Source: Shinella curvata (GTDB lineage: Bacteria; Pseudomonadota; Alphaproteobacteria; Rhizobiales; Rhizobiaceae). From it: DNA of 64,000 nucleotides. Position 1 is the first letter of the stretch; each line of letters opens with the position of its first letter. Under the pieces are notes generated by a model. That model was not told the origin of the DNA, searched no databases, and saw only the letters and a program-made list of their open reading frames with translations. The DNA lies in NCBI RefSeq assembly GCF_022899935.1, contig NZ_JALJCJ010000011.1:1-64000 (forward strand). The letters are read 5' to 3'. This document shows positions 8,875 to 17,485 of this stretch, piece after piece. A program made the translations under genes and the position numbers.

Positions 8875-11490
8875 ATGGCGATTGAAAAGCAGCGCGAGAC
8901 GGGGGCAAGCGACAATCCGCTCGCACGCCGGCTTGCGGGCAAACGCCTTGCCGCCCAGACCGTTCTTTATCTCGAAGCGCTCGCTCCGCGGCTCCTGCCG
9001 ATCCTGCTGCTGGTCGCGGGTTTCCTCGCGCTGACCTGGTTCGGCTATTTCCGTTACGTGCCGGCCTGGCTGCATATCGCGACGCTCGCCGCTTTCGCGC
9101 TCGGTCTCGGCGCTCTGCTTGTGCGGCTGCGCGGTCTCGCCTGGCCATCCACCGACAATGCCTATCGCATGCTGGAGACGCGCAATGCGCTCGCCCATCA
9201 GGCGATCCGAGTGCAGGACGACAGACCCGCGGGCGGCGATGCGTTTGCGCAGGCGCTGTGGCGCGAGCATCAGGCCCGTATGGCGCGGCTTGTCGGCTCG
9301 CTGCATATCGGTACACCAGAGCCCGATATCGCGCGCCACGACCGACATGCACTGCGCGCCATTCCGGTGCTTCTCGTCGTCATCGCCTTTGCCTTCTCCT
9401 ATTCCAATCGCGGCGGTCTGCTGACCGACGTTGTGTCCTTCCGCGCGCCGACCGAATCAGCGCCGGATGTGCGGATCGACGCCTGGGTGACGCCGCCCGC
9501 GCACACGTCGCGTGCGCCGGTCTTTCTGACCGGCAACGGACAGGGCGGTGAGGCAGAGTCGGCGAAGGGCGAGATCCGTATTCCGCAGTTCAGCGAACTC
9601 ACCGTACGCGTGACGGGCGGCAGTGGCGATGAGCCGGTCAGCTATCAGGTGACGGGCGAAAATACCGTGACGGCGATCCGTCCCGACGAAGACAAGCCGA
9701 AGGCCGAGAAGGCTGACGGCACCAAGAGCCCGCAAAAGGCCGAGGTCGCGGCGGTGGCCGGGGCCAAGACCATGCACTACAAGATCCTGAAGGACGGCAC
9801 ACTTACGGTCGGTGACCGGACATGGACCTTCGGGGTCATTCCGGACCGCGTGCCGGAAATCGCCTTCGACGGCATTCCGAAGAAGACGGTCGCGGCGGCA
9901 CTCGAAATCAGCTTTATCGCCAAGGATGATTATGGGCTTCAGGAAGCGCGGGCCGAAATCGTGCCGGTTGAGGAAGCGAAGGATGCGCGTCCGCTCTATC
10001 CGCTGCCGGAATATCGTCTCGACCTGCCGCGCCGCAGCGCGCGCGAAGCCAAGGGCACGACGAGCCGCAATCTTTCCGAACATCCGCTCTCCGGCAAACG
10101 CGTGAAGATCACGCTGGTCGCCAAGGATGCGGCGGGGCAGGAGGGCCGCAGCCAGCCGGTCGAGATGGTCCTCCCGGCAAAAACCTTCTTCGAGCCGCTC
10201 GCCGCCGCCGTTGCCGAACAGCGGCAGGTCTTTGCACTGGATACCAACCAGCTGCCGTTTGCCATCGCGCTCAACGAGGCGCTGACGATCCGTCCGGAAG
10301 AAACGATCCCGAACCTCACGCATTACCTGCTGCTGCAATCGGCGAATGCGCGCATGAAGCTTGCCCGCACAGACGACCAGATGCGCGAGACGGCGGATTA
10401 TCTCTGGGAGATCGCGCTCGGCATCGAGGACGGCAATCTTTCGCTTGCCGACCGGCACCTGCGCGAGGCGCAGAAGGCGCTGTCGGAAGCGCTGGAGCGC
10501 AATGCCTCGGACGAGGAGATCGCCGGCCTGATGAAGGAACTGCGTGAGGCGATGCAGGCCTATATGCAGGAGCTTGCCAAGCAGGCGGCCAAGAACGGCC
10601 AGATGCAGCAAAATGCCCAGCAGCAGGGCCAGGTGCTGCGCCAGCAGGATCTGCAGCGCATGATGGACCAGATCGAGAATCTGGCCCGTTCCGGCGCCAA
10701 GGATCAGGCGCAGCAGATGCTGTCCGAACTCCAGCGCATGATGAACAATCTGCAGGCCGGCCGTCCGCAACAAGGGCAGCAGGGCCAGCAGAACGATGCC
10801 ATGCGCCAGCAGATGGACAAGCTCGGCCAGCTGATGCAGCAGCAGCAGAAGCTGATGGAAGAGACCTTCAAGCTCGATCAGGCTTTGCGTGACCGCCAGC
10901 AGCGCGGCGATCCGCAACCGGGCGAGGAGGGCGAGCAGCAGCCCGGCGACAACGGCGCGGGCCAGCCCTCGACGGACCAGATGACCGCCGAACAGTTGCA
11001 GCAGGCGCTGAAGAACCTGAAGGCGCAGCAGGATGGGCTCGGCAAGCAGCTTGGCGAGGTCCAGAAGGGCCTGAAGGATATGGGCCTCGATCCGGGCGAA
11101 GGGTTCGGCAAGGCCGGCCGGGAGATGAAGGGCGCTTCCGAAGCACTTGGCGACGGTCAGGGTGAACCCGCCGTCGGCAGCCAGGGCCGGGCGCTCGAAG
11201 CGTTGCGTCAGGGCGCGCAGAGCATGATGAGCCAGATGCAGGCGATGGGCGAGGGGCAGGGACCGGGCGAGGGCATGCCGCAGGCCGGCCGCAATGGCCG
11301 CGACCCGCTCGGCCGCGAGCGCAACGTCAACGGCCAAGGCCCCGATTTCGGCGGACCGACGAAAATCCCCGAAGAGATCGACATTCAGCGTGCGCGCGAA
11401 ATTCTCGACGAGATTCGCCGTCGGCTCGGCACCGGCACGTCGCCGGGCTTCGAGCGGGATTATCTCGAGCGGTTGCTCGGCATTCGCTGA
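8875..11490 (+). CDS. TIGR02302 (DUF4175) family membrane protein
   Basis: Large alphaproteobacterial protein of unknown function, 871 aa from ATG 8875, with a GGAGAG ribosome site; a GTG at 8848 would add nine residues. The N-terminus has two close hydrophobic segments (about residues 38-60 and 66-84), and a third lies near 160-178. A periplasmic-looking region follows. The last 300 residues are very rich in Gln, Gly and Met (repeated QQGQQ, QMMSQMQ and GEGQGPGEG runs), predicted helical then disordered, and end in a conserved 'DYLERLLGIR'. The membrane topology and long helical tail suggest an envelope role, but no function is established. It shares no operon with lysA (100-bp gap) and converges on the response-regulator gene. 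Confidence 0.85.
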   Translation: MAIEKQRETGASDNPLARRLAGKRLAAQTVLYLEALAPRLLPILLLVAGFLALTWFGYFRYVPAWLHIATLAAFALGLGALLVRLRGLAWPSTDNAYRMLETRNALAHQAIRVQDDRPAGGDAFAQALWREHQARMARLVGSLHIGTPEPDIARHDRHALRAIPVLLVVIAFAFSYSNRGGLLTDVVSFRAPTESAPDVRIDAWVTPPAHTSRAPVFLTGNGQGGEAESAKGEIRIPQFSELTVRVTGGSGDEPVSYQVTGENTVTAIRPDEDKPKAEKADGTKSPQKAEVAAVAGAKTMHYKILKDGTLTVGDRTWTFGVIPDRVPEIAFDGIPKKTVAAALEISFIAKDDYGLQEARAEIVPVEEAKDARPLYPLPEYRLDLPRRSAREAKGTTSRNLSEHPLSGKRVKITLVAKDAAGQEGRSQPVEMVLPAKTFFEPLAAAVAEQRQVFALDTNQLPFAIALNEALTIRPEETIPNLTHYLLLQSANARMKLARTDDQMRETADYLWEIALGIEDGNLSLADRHLREAQKALSEALERNASDEEIAGLMKELREAMQAYMQELAKQAAKNGQMQQNAQQQGQVLRQQDLQRMMDQIENLARSGAKDQAQQMLSELQRMMNNLQAGRPQQGQQGQQNDAMRQQMDKLGQLMQQQQKLMEETFKLDQALRDRQQRGDPQPGEEGEQQPGDNGAGQPSTDQMTAEQLQQALKNLKAQQDGLGKQLGEVQKGLKDMGLDPGEGFGKAGREMKGASEALGDGQGEPAVGSQGRALEALRQGAQSMMSQMQAMGEGQGPGEGMPQAGRNGRDPLGRERNVNGQGPDFGGPTKIPEEIDIQRAREILDEIRRRLGTGTSPGFERDYLERLLGIR

Positions 11491-11520
11491 GTTCGGCCGC
11501 GCCCGGTATCTATCGAAGGA

Positions 11521-11880
11521 TCAGGCGGCGAGCGCCAAGGCGACGGCGCGGCGGATATCCGGCAGGCTGAAGGGTTTGCTCACGACATCGACGATTTTTT
11601 GCGAGAGGTCGTCGGCGCGTTCGCGCTGGTCGGCATAGCCGGTCATCAGCAGGATCTTCAGTGCCGGGTGGGCGGCGGATGCCTTATGGGCAAGCTCGAT
11701 GCCGTCCATGACGGGCATGCGGATATCGGAAAGCAAGAGGTCGAAGCCGCCATCGGTGAGGGCATCGAGACCGGCAGCACCATCCGGGGCCTCGACGGTC
11801 TCATGGCCGTCCAGCCGTAGCGCGCGTGCCACGAAGATGCGCAGCGAATCCTCGTCTTCGGTGATCAGAATCTTCGCCAT
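11521..11880 (-). CDS. Single-domain CheY-like response regulator, possibly CpdR-type
   Basis: A 119-aa receiver domain with no output domain. The phospho-acceptor is Asp52 (LLLSDIRMP), with Thr80 (LLMTGYA) and Lys102 (VVSKPFSL) completing the active site, and an acidic pocket at Glu8-Asp9. The KPFSL ending after the switch Lys and the stand-alone form resemble CpdR, the alphaproteobacterial regulator that directs ClpXP proteolysis and is phosphorylated through CckA-ChpT. I cannot separate CpdR from other single-domain regulators without a tree. It lies near hpt and ftsEX and has its own 168-bp upstream region. Confidence 0.85.
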   Translation of the reverse strand: MAKILITEDEDSLRIFVARALRLDGHETVEAPDGAAGLDALTDGGFDLLLSDIRMPVMDGIELAHKASAAHPALKILLMTGYADQRERADDLSQKIVDVVSKPFSLPDIRRAVALALAA

Positions 11881-12048
11881 CGGTTCCCCTTCGGCCGTCC
11901 ATCCGGCCCGTGTCCCGTGCGCATCGCAGGATGCACGCCATCAAAGTGCAACGCTGCGAAGCGGTTCATTCCGACGCAGCAGCTTCGATGAAAAGACCAG
12001 ACTTTCCTTGTCGATCGGTAAACGGCCGATAGGGGAAATTGGAGGCGC

Positions 12049-12594
12049 TTATTCCGCGTCGCCCGTCACGACGCCGACGAACGGCAGTTCGCGGAAGGCA
12101 TAGGCGACGTCCATGCCGTAGCCGACGACGAAATGGTCGGGGCATTCGAAGCCGACATAATCGGCCTCGAGATCGGTCTTGCGCTTCTCGCGCTTGTCGA
12201 GCAGCACGGCGATGGTGACGTTGCGCGCGCCGCGCTCGTACATCAGTTCCTTTGCGTAGCTCAGCGTGCGGCCGGATTCGAGGATGTCGTCTATCAGCAG
12301 GATATCGCGGCCATGCACGTCGCTGTCGATGTCCTTGGTGACCTTCACGCCCTGCGAAACCGTGCCGGTGCCGTAGCTAGAGAGCGTGATGAACTCGACT
12401 TCCGGAGCAAGGCCCGCGGCATGCAGCGCGCGCGTCAGGTCGGCAGCGAAGATGAAGGAGCCCTTGAGGACAGCGATGACGAGCAGGTCGCTCGTCGGGC
12501 CCGCGGCGATCTGCGCGGCAAGCTCTTCGTTGCGCTTGGCGATCTGCCCGGCGTCATAAAGCGTTTCGATCTTCTTTCCGCGGACAATATGCAT
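12049..12594 (-). CDS. hpt: Hypoxanthine phosphoribosyltransferase
   Basis: Purine salvage: hypoxanthine (and guanine) plus PRPP to IMP (GMP). The PRPP-binding loop is 'DILLIDDILESGRTL' (two acidic residues then ESGRT), the first loop is 'VIAVLKGSFIFAADL', and base recognition comes from 'KTDLEADYVGFECPDHFVVGYGMD'. The 181-aa length is standard for bacterial HPRT. AAGGAG lies about 10 nt before the ATG. It is on the same strand as the response-regulator gene and the upstream one-TM protein. Confidence 0.95.
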   Translation of the reverse strand: MHIVRGKKIETLYDAGQIAKRNEELAAQIAAGPTSDLLVIAVLKGSFIFAADLTRALHAAGLAPEVEFITLSSYGTGTVSQGVKVTKDIDSDVHGRDILLIDDILESGRTLSYAKELMYERGARNVTIAVLLDKREKRKTDLEADYVGFECPDHFVVGYGMDVAYAFRELPFVGVVTGDAE

Positions 12595-12671
12595 CGCGAG
12601 GCGGCTCCTTGGTGACGCAGGGGCTCAGCGGGCCGCAATCTGCGCAAAAACAAAGGTGCCGCTTAGCACAG

Positions 12672-13346
12672 TCAGTTGACCGGTGCACCCTCGGCGGGAA
12701 GTGAAACCGAGACTTTCGGTACTTTTCCGCCGCTGTGGGGTATGCGCAGCGCAAAGTGTTCGCTGGCGCCAGGGGCCAGCGTGCCCGTCTCCAGCGCCAC
12801 GCGCCGGTGCATCGCCTCGCCGGCACCGTCGAGGATGATATCGACCGCCGTCACGGCCTGCGCCGAGTTAGTGCCGTTGTGCAGCCGGCCATATATGGCG
12901 AGCACCTTCATGCCGTTGCGGTCGTCGATGGTGGTGATGAGGTCGGCGATGTGGAGGCTGGCTTCGGGGCTGTCGCTTGGCAACGCCGCGCGCAACGCCG
13001 TCAAGCCGCCGGCATAGGCGAAGACGAAAATGACGAGCGTGGCGACGAGGCCGGCAAAGGCGCGGCCGGAAAGCAGCTGGAGGCCCGCCTCGCAGAGCCG
13101 TGCGCCTGTCGTGGCGATGCGCAGCAACATGTGCTGCACAGTAACGGGGTCCTGTGCCGTGTATTGCCGGCGAACATTGTCGTTGGAGGTGTGAGCGGCG
13201 GCGCTGCGGATCACCACGAAATCGGCATCGACCACTTCAAGCCGCGTCGGCGCGCGGCGCGCGTGCTTTTCCGCCGGCGTCTTCGGCTCGGGCGGCAGAA
13301 GGTCAATCCGGCCTTTTGCCTCGCGTCGTGCTTTGAAGGCGTTCAT
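12672..13346 (-). CDS. Conserved one-TM protein of unknown function beside ftsE
   Basis: A 224-aa protein. The first 95 residues are basic and polar with no signal. One membrane segment follows (about 98-118, 'AFAGLVATLVIFVFAYAGG'). The exported C-terminal domain of about 100 residues is beta-rich, containing 'LAIYGRLHNGT' and 'LAPGASEHFALRIPHSGG'. That last part resembles FxLYD/DUF3426-type immunoglobulin-like domains, but weakly. It is divergent from ftsE across 195 bp, an arrangement I believe is common in rhizobia; a cell-division or envelope link is only inferred from position. GGGGAG precedes the ATG. Confidence 0.75.
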   Translation of the reverse strand: MNAFKARREAKGRIDLLPPEPKTPAEKHARRAPTRLEVVDADFVVIRSAAAHTSNDNVRRQYTAQDPVTVQHMLLRIATTGARLCEAGLQLLSGRAFAGLVATLVIFVFAYAGGLTALRAALPSDSPEASLHIADLITTIDDRNGMKVLAIYGRLHNGTNSAQAVTAVDIILDGAGEAMHRRVALETGTLAPGASEHFALRIPHSGGKVPKVSVSLPAEGAPVN

Positions 13347-13541
13347 CGTGAACTCCCCGCTTCCCGTTTCCGCGCAAAATCAGGGGCGAAAAGTCGGGCA
13401 TTGAATGAAATCCTTACGAAACGTAAACCATACTGGTTAATGCTTCGGAAACCTGACCGTGAAAGAGCCGCTTTCCTCTGCGACATCCGCTAGGATGGCG
13501 CCACGCGCTCAGGCGAACGCTCTTAGAAACCGGATTGACCC
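13347..13541 (+). promoter_or_regulatory. Divergent intergenic region upstream of ftsE with two adjacent dyads
   Basis: This 195-bp gap must hold promoters for both the one-TM protein and ftsEX. Two small perfect dyads abut: TTACG-AAA-CGTAA (13414-13426) and ACCA-TAC-TGGT (13427-13437). They could form a regulator site. I see no convincing pair of sigma-70 hexamers. Confidence 0.35.
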
Positions 13542-14201
13542 TTGATTCATTTCGAAAATGTCGGACTGCGCTACGGGATGGGGCCGGAAATTCTCCGCGA
13601 CCTGACCTTCGATATTCCGCGCCGGTCCTTCCAGTTCCTGACCGGCCCGTCGGGGGCTGGCAAGACGACGCTGCTGCGCCTGCTGTTCCTGTCGCTCCAG
13701 CCGACGCGGGGCATCATCCGCAGCTTCGACCGCGAAGTCTCCACGATCCCGCGCGACGAACTGCCCATGCTGCGCCGGCGCATTGGCATCGTCTTCCAGG
13801 ATTTTCGCCTGCTCGACCATCTGACGACCTATGAGAATGTTGCTCTTCCCTTGCGCGTGCGCGGCAAGGACGAATCGAGCTACAAGGCCGATGTGCTGGA
13901 GCTTCTGAAATGGGTCGGCCTCGGCGAGCGAATCAACGTGCTGCCGCCGGTTCTCTCCGGCGGTGAAAAGCAGCGTGCGGCGATTGCCCGCGCGCTCATC
14001 GACCGGCCGGAGCTGCTTCTGGCCGACGAACCGACCGGCAACGTCGATCCACCGATGGCACAGCGCCTGCTCAGCCTGTTCCTCGAGCTCAACAGGCTTG
14101 GTACGGCCGTCGTCATCGCGACCCACGATCTCTCGCTGATGGATCAGGTCGAGGCGCGGCGCATGATCCTCTCGCAGGGGCGGCTCGACATCTATGACTG
14201 A
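13542..14201 (+). CDS. ftsE: Cell division ATP-binding protein FtsE
   Basis: ATPase of the FtsEX complex, which couples the divisome to periplasmic peptidoglycan hydrolase activation. The 219-aa protein has Walker A GPSGAGKTT (35-43), the FtsE-typical 'QDFRLLDHLTTYENVALPLRV', signature LSGGEKQRAAIARAL and Walker B LLLADEPTGNVD. The start codon is TTG at 13542 (MIHFENVGLRYG), since no ATG fits the conserved N-terminus. It overlaps ftsX by 8 bp, so the two are translationally coupled. Confidence 0.95.
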   Translation: MIHFENVGLRYGMGPEILRDLTFDIPRRSFQFLTGPSGAGKTTLLRLLFLSLQPTRGIIRSFDREVSTIPRDELPMLRRRIGIVFQDFRLLDHLTTYENVALPLRVRGKDESSYKADVLELLKWVGLGERINVLPPVLSGGEKQRAAIARALIDRPELLLADEPTGNVDPPMAQRLLSLFLELNRLGTAVVIATHDLSLMDQVEARRMILSQGRLDIYD

Positions 14202-15201
14202 CGCCCCCCGCGAGAGTGCCCAGGAAGGCCAAGCCGCCCGCCGGCCGGAAATGAAGGTGCGCCCGACGGCGCCTATCGTTCCGCCGTCGAACGTGTCCGG
14301 CAATGCGCTGATGGCCGTCATCGCCATCATGGCCTTCCTCGCCTGCCTTACCTTCGGCGCGGTCAACATGGTGCGGGCCACGGCGGCGAGCTGGCAAAGC
14401 CAGATTTCCCGCGAGATCACCATCCAGATCAAGCCTGACGATAATCTAGACATGGAGCAGGCGCTGAAGGACGTGCGCGATCTCGCACTCACCTTCTCGG
14501 GCACCCGCGATGGCACGATTGTCGATCGCGATGCGACGGCCCGCCTGCTCGAACCCTGGCTTGGCGAGGGTTTGAATCTCGACGAACTGCCGGTGCCGCG
14601 TCTGGTCATCATCACAATCGACGAACAGAGCCCGCCGGATTTCACCGCCATGCGCGCGGCGCTGTCGGCCAAGATCCCGCAAGCCTTCCTCGACGACCAC
14701 CGTACCTGGGTCGACCGCCTCGTCGCGATGGCGCGCACTACCGCCTTTATCGGCACGGGTGTTCTGGTCCTCGTCTTCTCCGCCATGGTGCTGACGGTCG
14801 TCTTCGCGACACGCGGCGCGCTCTCGGGCAACCGCCATATCGTCGAAGTGCTGCATTTCGTTGGCGCAGAGGCGGGTTTCGTCGCGTCGGAATTTCAGAA
14901 GCATTTTCTGAAGATCAGCCTCAAGGGGTCGGTCGCCGGCGGAGCTTTGGCGGCTCTGTTCTTCGCGATTGCCGGTTTCTGGCAAGGGCGCTCCATCGCG
15001 ACCCCGCAGAGCGACCAGGCGACGGCGCTGTTCGGCTCCTTCTCGATGGGGCTGACCGGCTATCTCGGCATTGCCGCGACCATCGTCGTCATCGCGCTTT
15101 TGACCACGCTGACCGCTCGCTTCACCGTGATGCGGACGATCCATGAGATCGACCAGATCCGCTCCGATCCGTCGCGCACCGACCAACTGCCCGACCAATG
15201 A
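14194..15201 (+). CDS. ftsX: Cell division protein FtsX
   Basis: Membrane partner of FtsE. The 335-aa protein has the expected four membrane segments: one at about residues 38-60, before a periplasmic loop of about 120 residues that in FtsX proteins contacts hydrolase activators, and three in the C-terminal half (about 185-210, 245-265 and 287-312). The N-terminal cytoplasmic tail of about 35 residues is rich in Pro and charged residues. It shares an 8-bp overlap with ftsE. Confidence 0.94.
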   Translation: MTDAPRESAQEGQAARRPEMKVRPTAPIVPPSNVSGNALMAVIAIMAFLACLTFGAVNMVRATAASWQSQISREITIQIKPDDNLDMEQALKDVRDLALTFSGTRDGTIVDRDATARLLEPWLGEGLNLDELPVPRLVIITIDEQSPPDFTAMRAALSAKIPQAFLDDHRTWVDRLVAMARTTAFIGTGVLVLVFSAMVLTVVFATRGALSGNRHIVEVLHFVGAEAGFVASEFQKHFLKISLKGSVAGGALAALFFAIAGFWQGRSIATPQSDQATALFGSFSMGLTGYLGIAATIVVIALLTTLTARFTVMRTIHEIDQIRSDPSRTDQLPDQ

Positions 15202-15259
15202 TCCGCCGTCGACGAACCATCGCCGCGAAACGGGCTAGCCGTTGCCGCAATCGGATTCT

Positions 15260-15985
15260 ATGGACGGAATCATGAGCGGGTTTGAACGGGCAAAAGCGGG
15301 ACTGCCGGGCAGTCTCCGGCCGGAGACGGAAGGGCGGCGGCGCAAGGGTCCCGTCCGCATCGCCGTGCGCGTTCTGCTTGCCATCCTCATCCTCGGCGCC
15401 GCCATCGGCCTTGCCGGTTTCCTGTATTTCGCAGAGACCGTCGCAACGCTTGAAGCGCCGCGCGATCCGAAGGCGGATGCCATCGTGGTGTTGACCGGCG
15501 GCTACCAGCGTATCGATCATGCGATCGGGCTGTTGAAACGCGGTGCAGGCGAGCGTCTGCTGATTTCGGGCGTGAATCCAACGACGAGCGGCAACCAGCT
15601 GCGCAAGCTCACGCAAAGCTCCTCAAGCCTTTTCGAATGCTGTGTGGATATCGGCTATGACGCCGTGGACACGATCGGCAATGCGAACGAGACGGCGCGC
15701 TGGATCAGCGATCACCGCTTCCGCCGCGTGCTGGTCGTCACCAACAACTACCACATGCCGCGCAGCCTTCTGGAATTGGAGGTCAGCGATCCTCAAACCG
15801 AATTCATCGCCTACCCCGTCGTCAATACGGATCTCAGGAATGGCAACTGGTTGCGCCAGCCGGGCGTTTTGAAAGTCATGCTGTCGGAATATCTGAAATA
15901 CACTCTGGCCCGTGTGCGCGCCATGGCCGGCGCACGCAGCTGGTCGGGCCTCAGGGGCGATCTGGCCGGCATGTCGGGCGATTGA
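15260..15985 (+). CDS. YdcF/ElyC-like DUF218 family protein
   Basis: Membrane-anchored protein with one N-terminal TM (about residues 34-58 from ATG 15260), then a DUF218 domain beginning 'ADAIVVLTGGYQRIDHAIGLL' and containing 'VVTNNYHMPRS'. E. coli ElyC of this family affects peptidoglycan assembly and envelope integrity; substrate and reaction here are unknown. TTG 15242, ATG 15260 and ATG 15272 are all possible starts and none has a strong ribosome site. The gene follows ftsX and leads into the acyltransferase gene, suggesting one envelope-related transcription unit. Confidence 0.82.
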   Translation: MDGIMSGFERAKAGLPGSLRPETEGRRRKGPVRIAVRVLLAILILGAAIGLAGFLYFAETVATLEAPRDPKADAIVVLTGGYQRIDHAIGLLKRGAGERLLISGVNPTTSGNQLRKLTQSSSSLFECCVDIGYDAVDTIGNANETARWISDHRFRRVLVVTNNYHMPRSLLELEVSDPQTEFIAYPVVNTDLRNGNWLRQPGVLKVMLSEYLKYTLARVRAMAGARSWSGLRGDLAGMSGD

Positions 15986-16059
15986 GTTCCGCGAACGGGA
16001 GTTCCCCCGCTCCCCAATATCGTGTAGGCGAAAAGACCGTTTCGCAGACAGGCCGCCCG

Positions 16060-16848
16060 ATGATCGCTCTCCGCTCCGTGCTCTTCAACACCCTCTTCTA
16101 CATGAACCTCATCGGACAGATGATCATCATGACGCCGGCCTATTTCCTGCTGCCGCGCAAGAAATCCTATGGCATTGCCAAGAACTGGGCGCGCAGCAAC
16201 CATTGGCTCTTCGCAAAGATCGTCGGCACGACCTTCGAGGTCGAAGGACTGGAGAACATTCCCAAGGGAGCCTACATCTTCGCGCCGAAGCACCAGTCCT
16301 TCTGGGATGCCTATGCGCCGCTGCCATGGCTTGACGATCCCCTCTATATCCTCAAGCGGGAACTGACATGGATCCCGCTGTTCGGATTGTACCTGAAGAA
16401 GCAGCGCATGGTCCCGGTCGATCGCGGGGCGCGCGGCAAGGCGATGGCTGCCATGATGGCGCGCACCAAGGCCGAGATGAGCACCGGGCGCCAGCTCATC
16501 ATCTATCCCGAGGGCACGCGCCGGGCGCCGGGGGCTGCACCGGAATACAAGTACGGCATCGCCCGCCTCTATCGTGATCTGCAGGTGCCGGTCGTGCCCG
16601 TGGTGATGCATCCCGGCCTGTTCTGGCCGCGGCGCACCACCATGCGCTATCCCGGCCATTTCAAGGTGCGGATCCTGCCGGCGATCCAGCCGGGCATGGA
16701 GCCGGATGCCTTCCTCGCGCATCTCATCGATGTCATGGAAACGGCGAGTGATCGGCTGCTGGTCGAGACCGTCGAGGCGAACCCATCGCTGCCGCTGCCG
16801 CCCACGGTCGTCACGCGTCTGGCGGAGTTGAAGGCGCGGACGGCCTGA
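16060..16848 (+). CDS. plsC: 1-acyl-sn-glycerol-3-phosphate acyltransferase (PlsC family)
   Basis: Transfers an acyl chain to lysophosphatidate during phospholipid synthesis at the inner membrane. The catalytic HX4D motif is 'KHQSFWDAYA', and the substrate-binding motif 'IIYPEGTRR' follows about 80 residues later. The N-terminus has a membrane segment (about residues 5-28). ATG 16060 gives 262 aa. A TTG at 15982, inside the end of the previous gene, would add 26 residues of poor composition. Rhizobia carry several plsC paralogues, so the acceptor (lysophosphatidate or a lysolipid such as lyso-ornithine lipid) is uncertain. Its TGA abuts the convergent chaC stop to form TGATCA. Confidence 0.9.
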   Translation: MIALRSVLFNTLFYMNLIGQMIIMTPAYFLLPRKKSYGIAKNWARSNHWLFAKIVGTTFEVEGLENIPKGAYIFAPKHQSFWDAYAPLPWLDDPLYILKRELTWIPLFGLYLKKQRMVPVDRGARGKAMAAMMARTKAEMSTGRQLIIYPEGTRRAPGAAPEYKYGIARLYRDLQVPVVPVVMHPGLFWPRRTTMRYPGHFKVRILPAIQPGMEPDAFLAHLIDVMETASDRLLVETVEANPSLPLPPTVVTRLAELKARTA

Positions 16849-17388
16849 TCAGGCCGTCGCAGGGCCGTGAAGCCTGTCCGCCTTGCGGCCGACATCTTCC
16901 AGCCAATGATCGCGGATGCCCATTTCGCGCAGATGGACGAGCGTGCTGCGGACATAGTCGATGTTGCGGCCGGATTTGCCGACGGCGGAGCTGACGGTGA
17001 TCGCCGCCTCGTCGGCCGTGACGGATGCGGCAAACTGGTGGTGCGCGCGGTCGCAGATGTAGACGAGGGTGGTGATGCGCCGCCCGTCGCCGAGCGTCGC
17101 CGGCAGGGTCCGTTCCTTGTAGACATGGGTCACCAGCTCGCGCTCGCGCAGATAATCGGTCACGGGCGCCCGGCTTTCCGGTGCAACGCGAAAGGCGACG
17201 CCCCGGCAGGAGCCGCCGCGGTCGAGGCCCAGCACGAGCCCCGGCTTTTCCTCGGTGCCGCGATGCACCCAGGAGCGGACGCACAGCGACCTGCGGAAAC
17301 CGTAGAGATGGGCGGGCTGCCGCTCCTCGAATTCGAATCCCGGATTCCACATCAGCGATCCGTAGCCGAACACCCAGAATTCGTTCAT
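16849..17388 (-). CDS. chaC: Gamma-glutamylcyclotransferase, ChaC type
   Basis: ChaC-like enzymes cleave gamma-glutamyl peptides, notably glutathione, to 5-oxoproline and Cys-Gly. The nucleotide-like P-loop of the fold is 'VFGYGSLMWNPGF' right at the N-terminus, and the catalytic Glu lies in the later beta-strand region ('AVTD.LREREL'). ATG 17388 (MNEFWVFGYGSL, 179 aa) was chosen because the fold begins there; upstream in-frame sequence overlaps the divergent DUF2125 gene. It shares a zero-gap convergent boundary with plsC. Confidence 0.9.
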   Translation of the reverse strand: MNEFWVFGYGSLMWNPGFEFEERQPAHLYGFRRSLCVRSWVHRGTEEKPGLVLGLDRGGSCRGVAFRVAPESRAPVTDYLRERELVTHVYKERTLPATLGDGRRITTLVYICDRAHHQFAASVTADEAAITVSSAVGKSGRNIDYVRSTLVHLREMGIRDHWLEDVGRKADRLHGPATA

Positions 17389-17485
17389 ATCCACCGTCAC
17401 GAACACCAACTCTCTAAAAGCCGCCGCAATTGCCAGCTTTGTCGCGGCTGCGGGCAAATCATATCCGCCACCATTGGAGAACATC

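Noticed and set aside
9457-11337. Leu-rich 626-codon minus-strand frame inside the TIGR02302 gene
   Set aside because: The Gln-rich CAG repeats read as CTG leucines on the other strand. This is an artefact, not a membrane protein.
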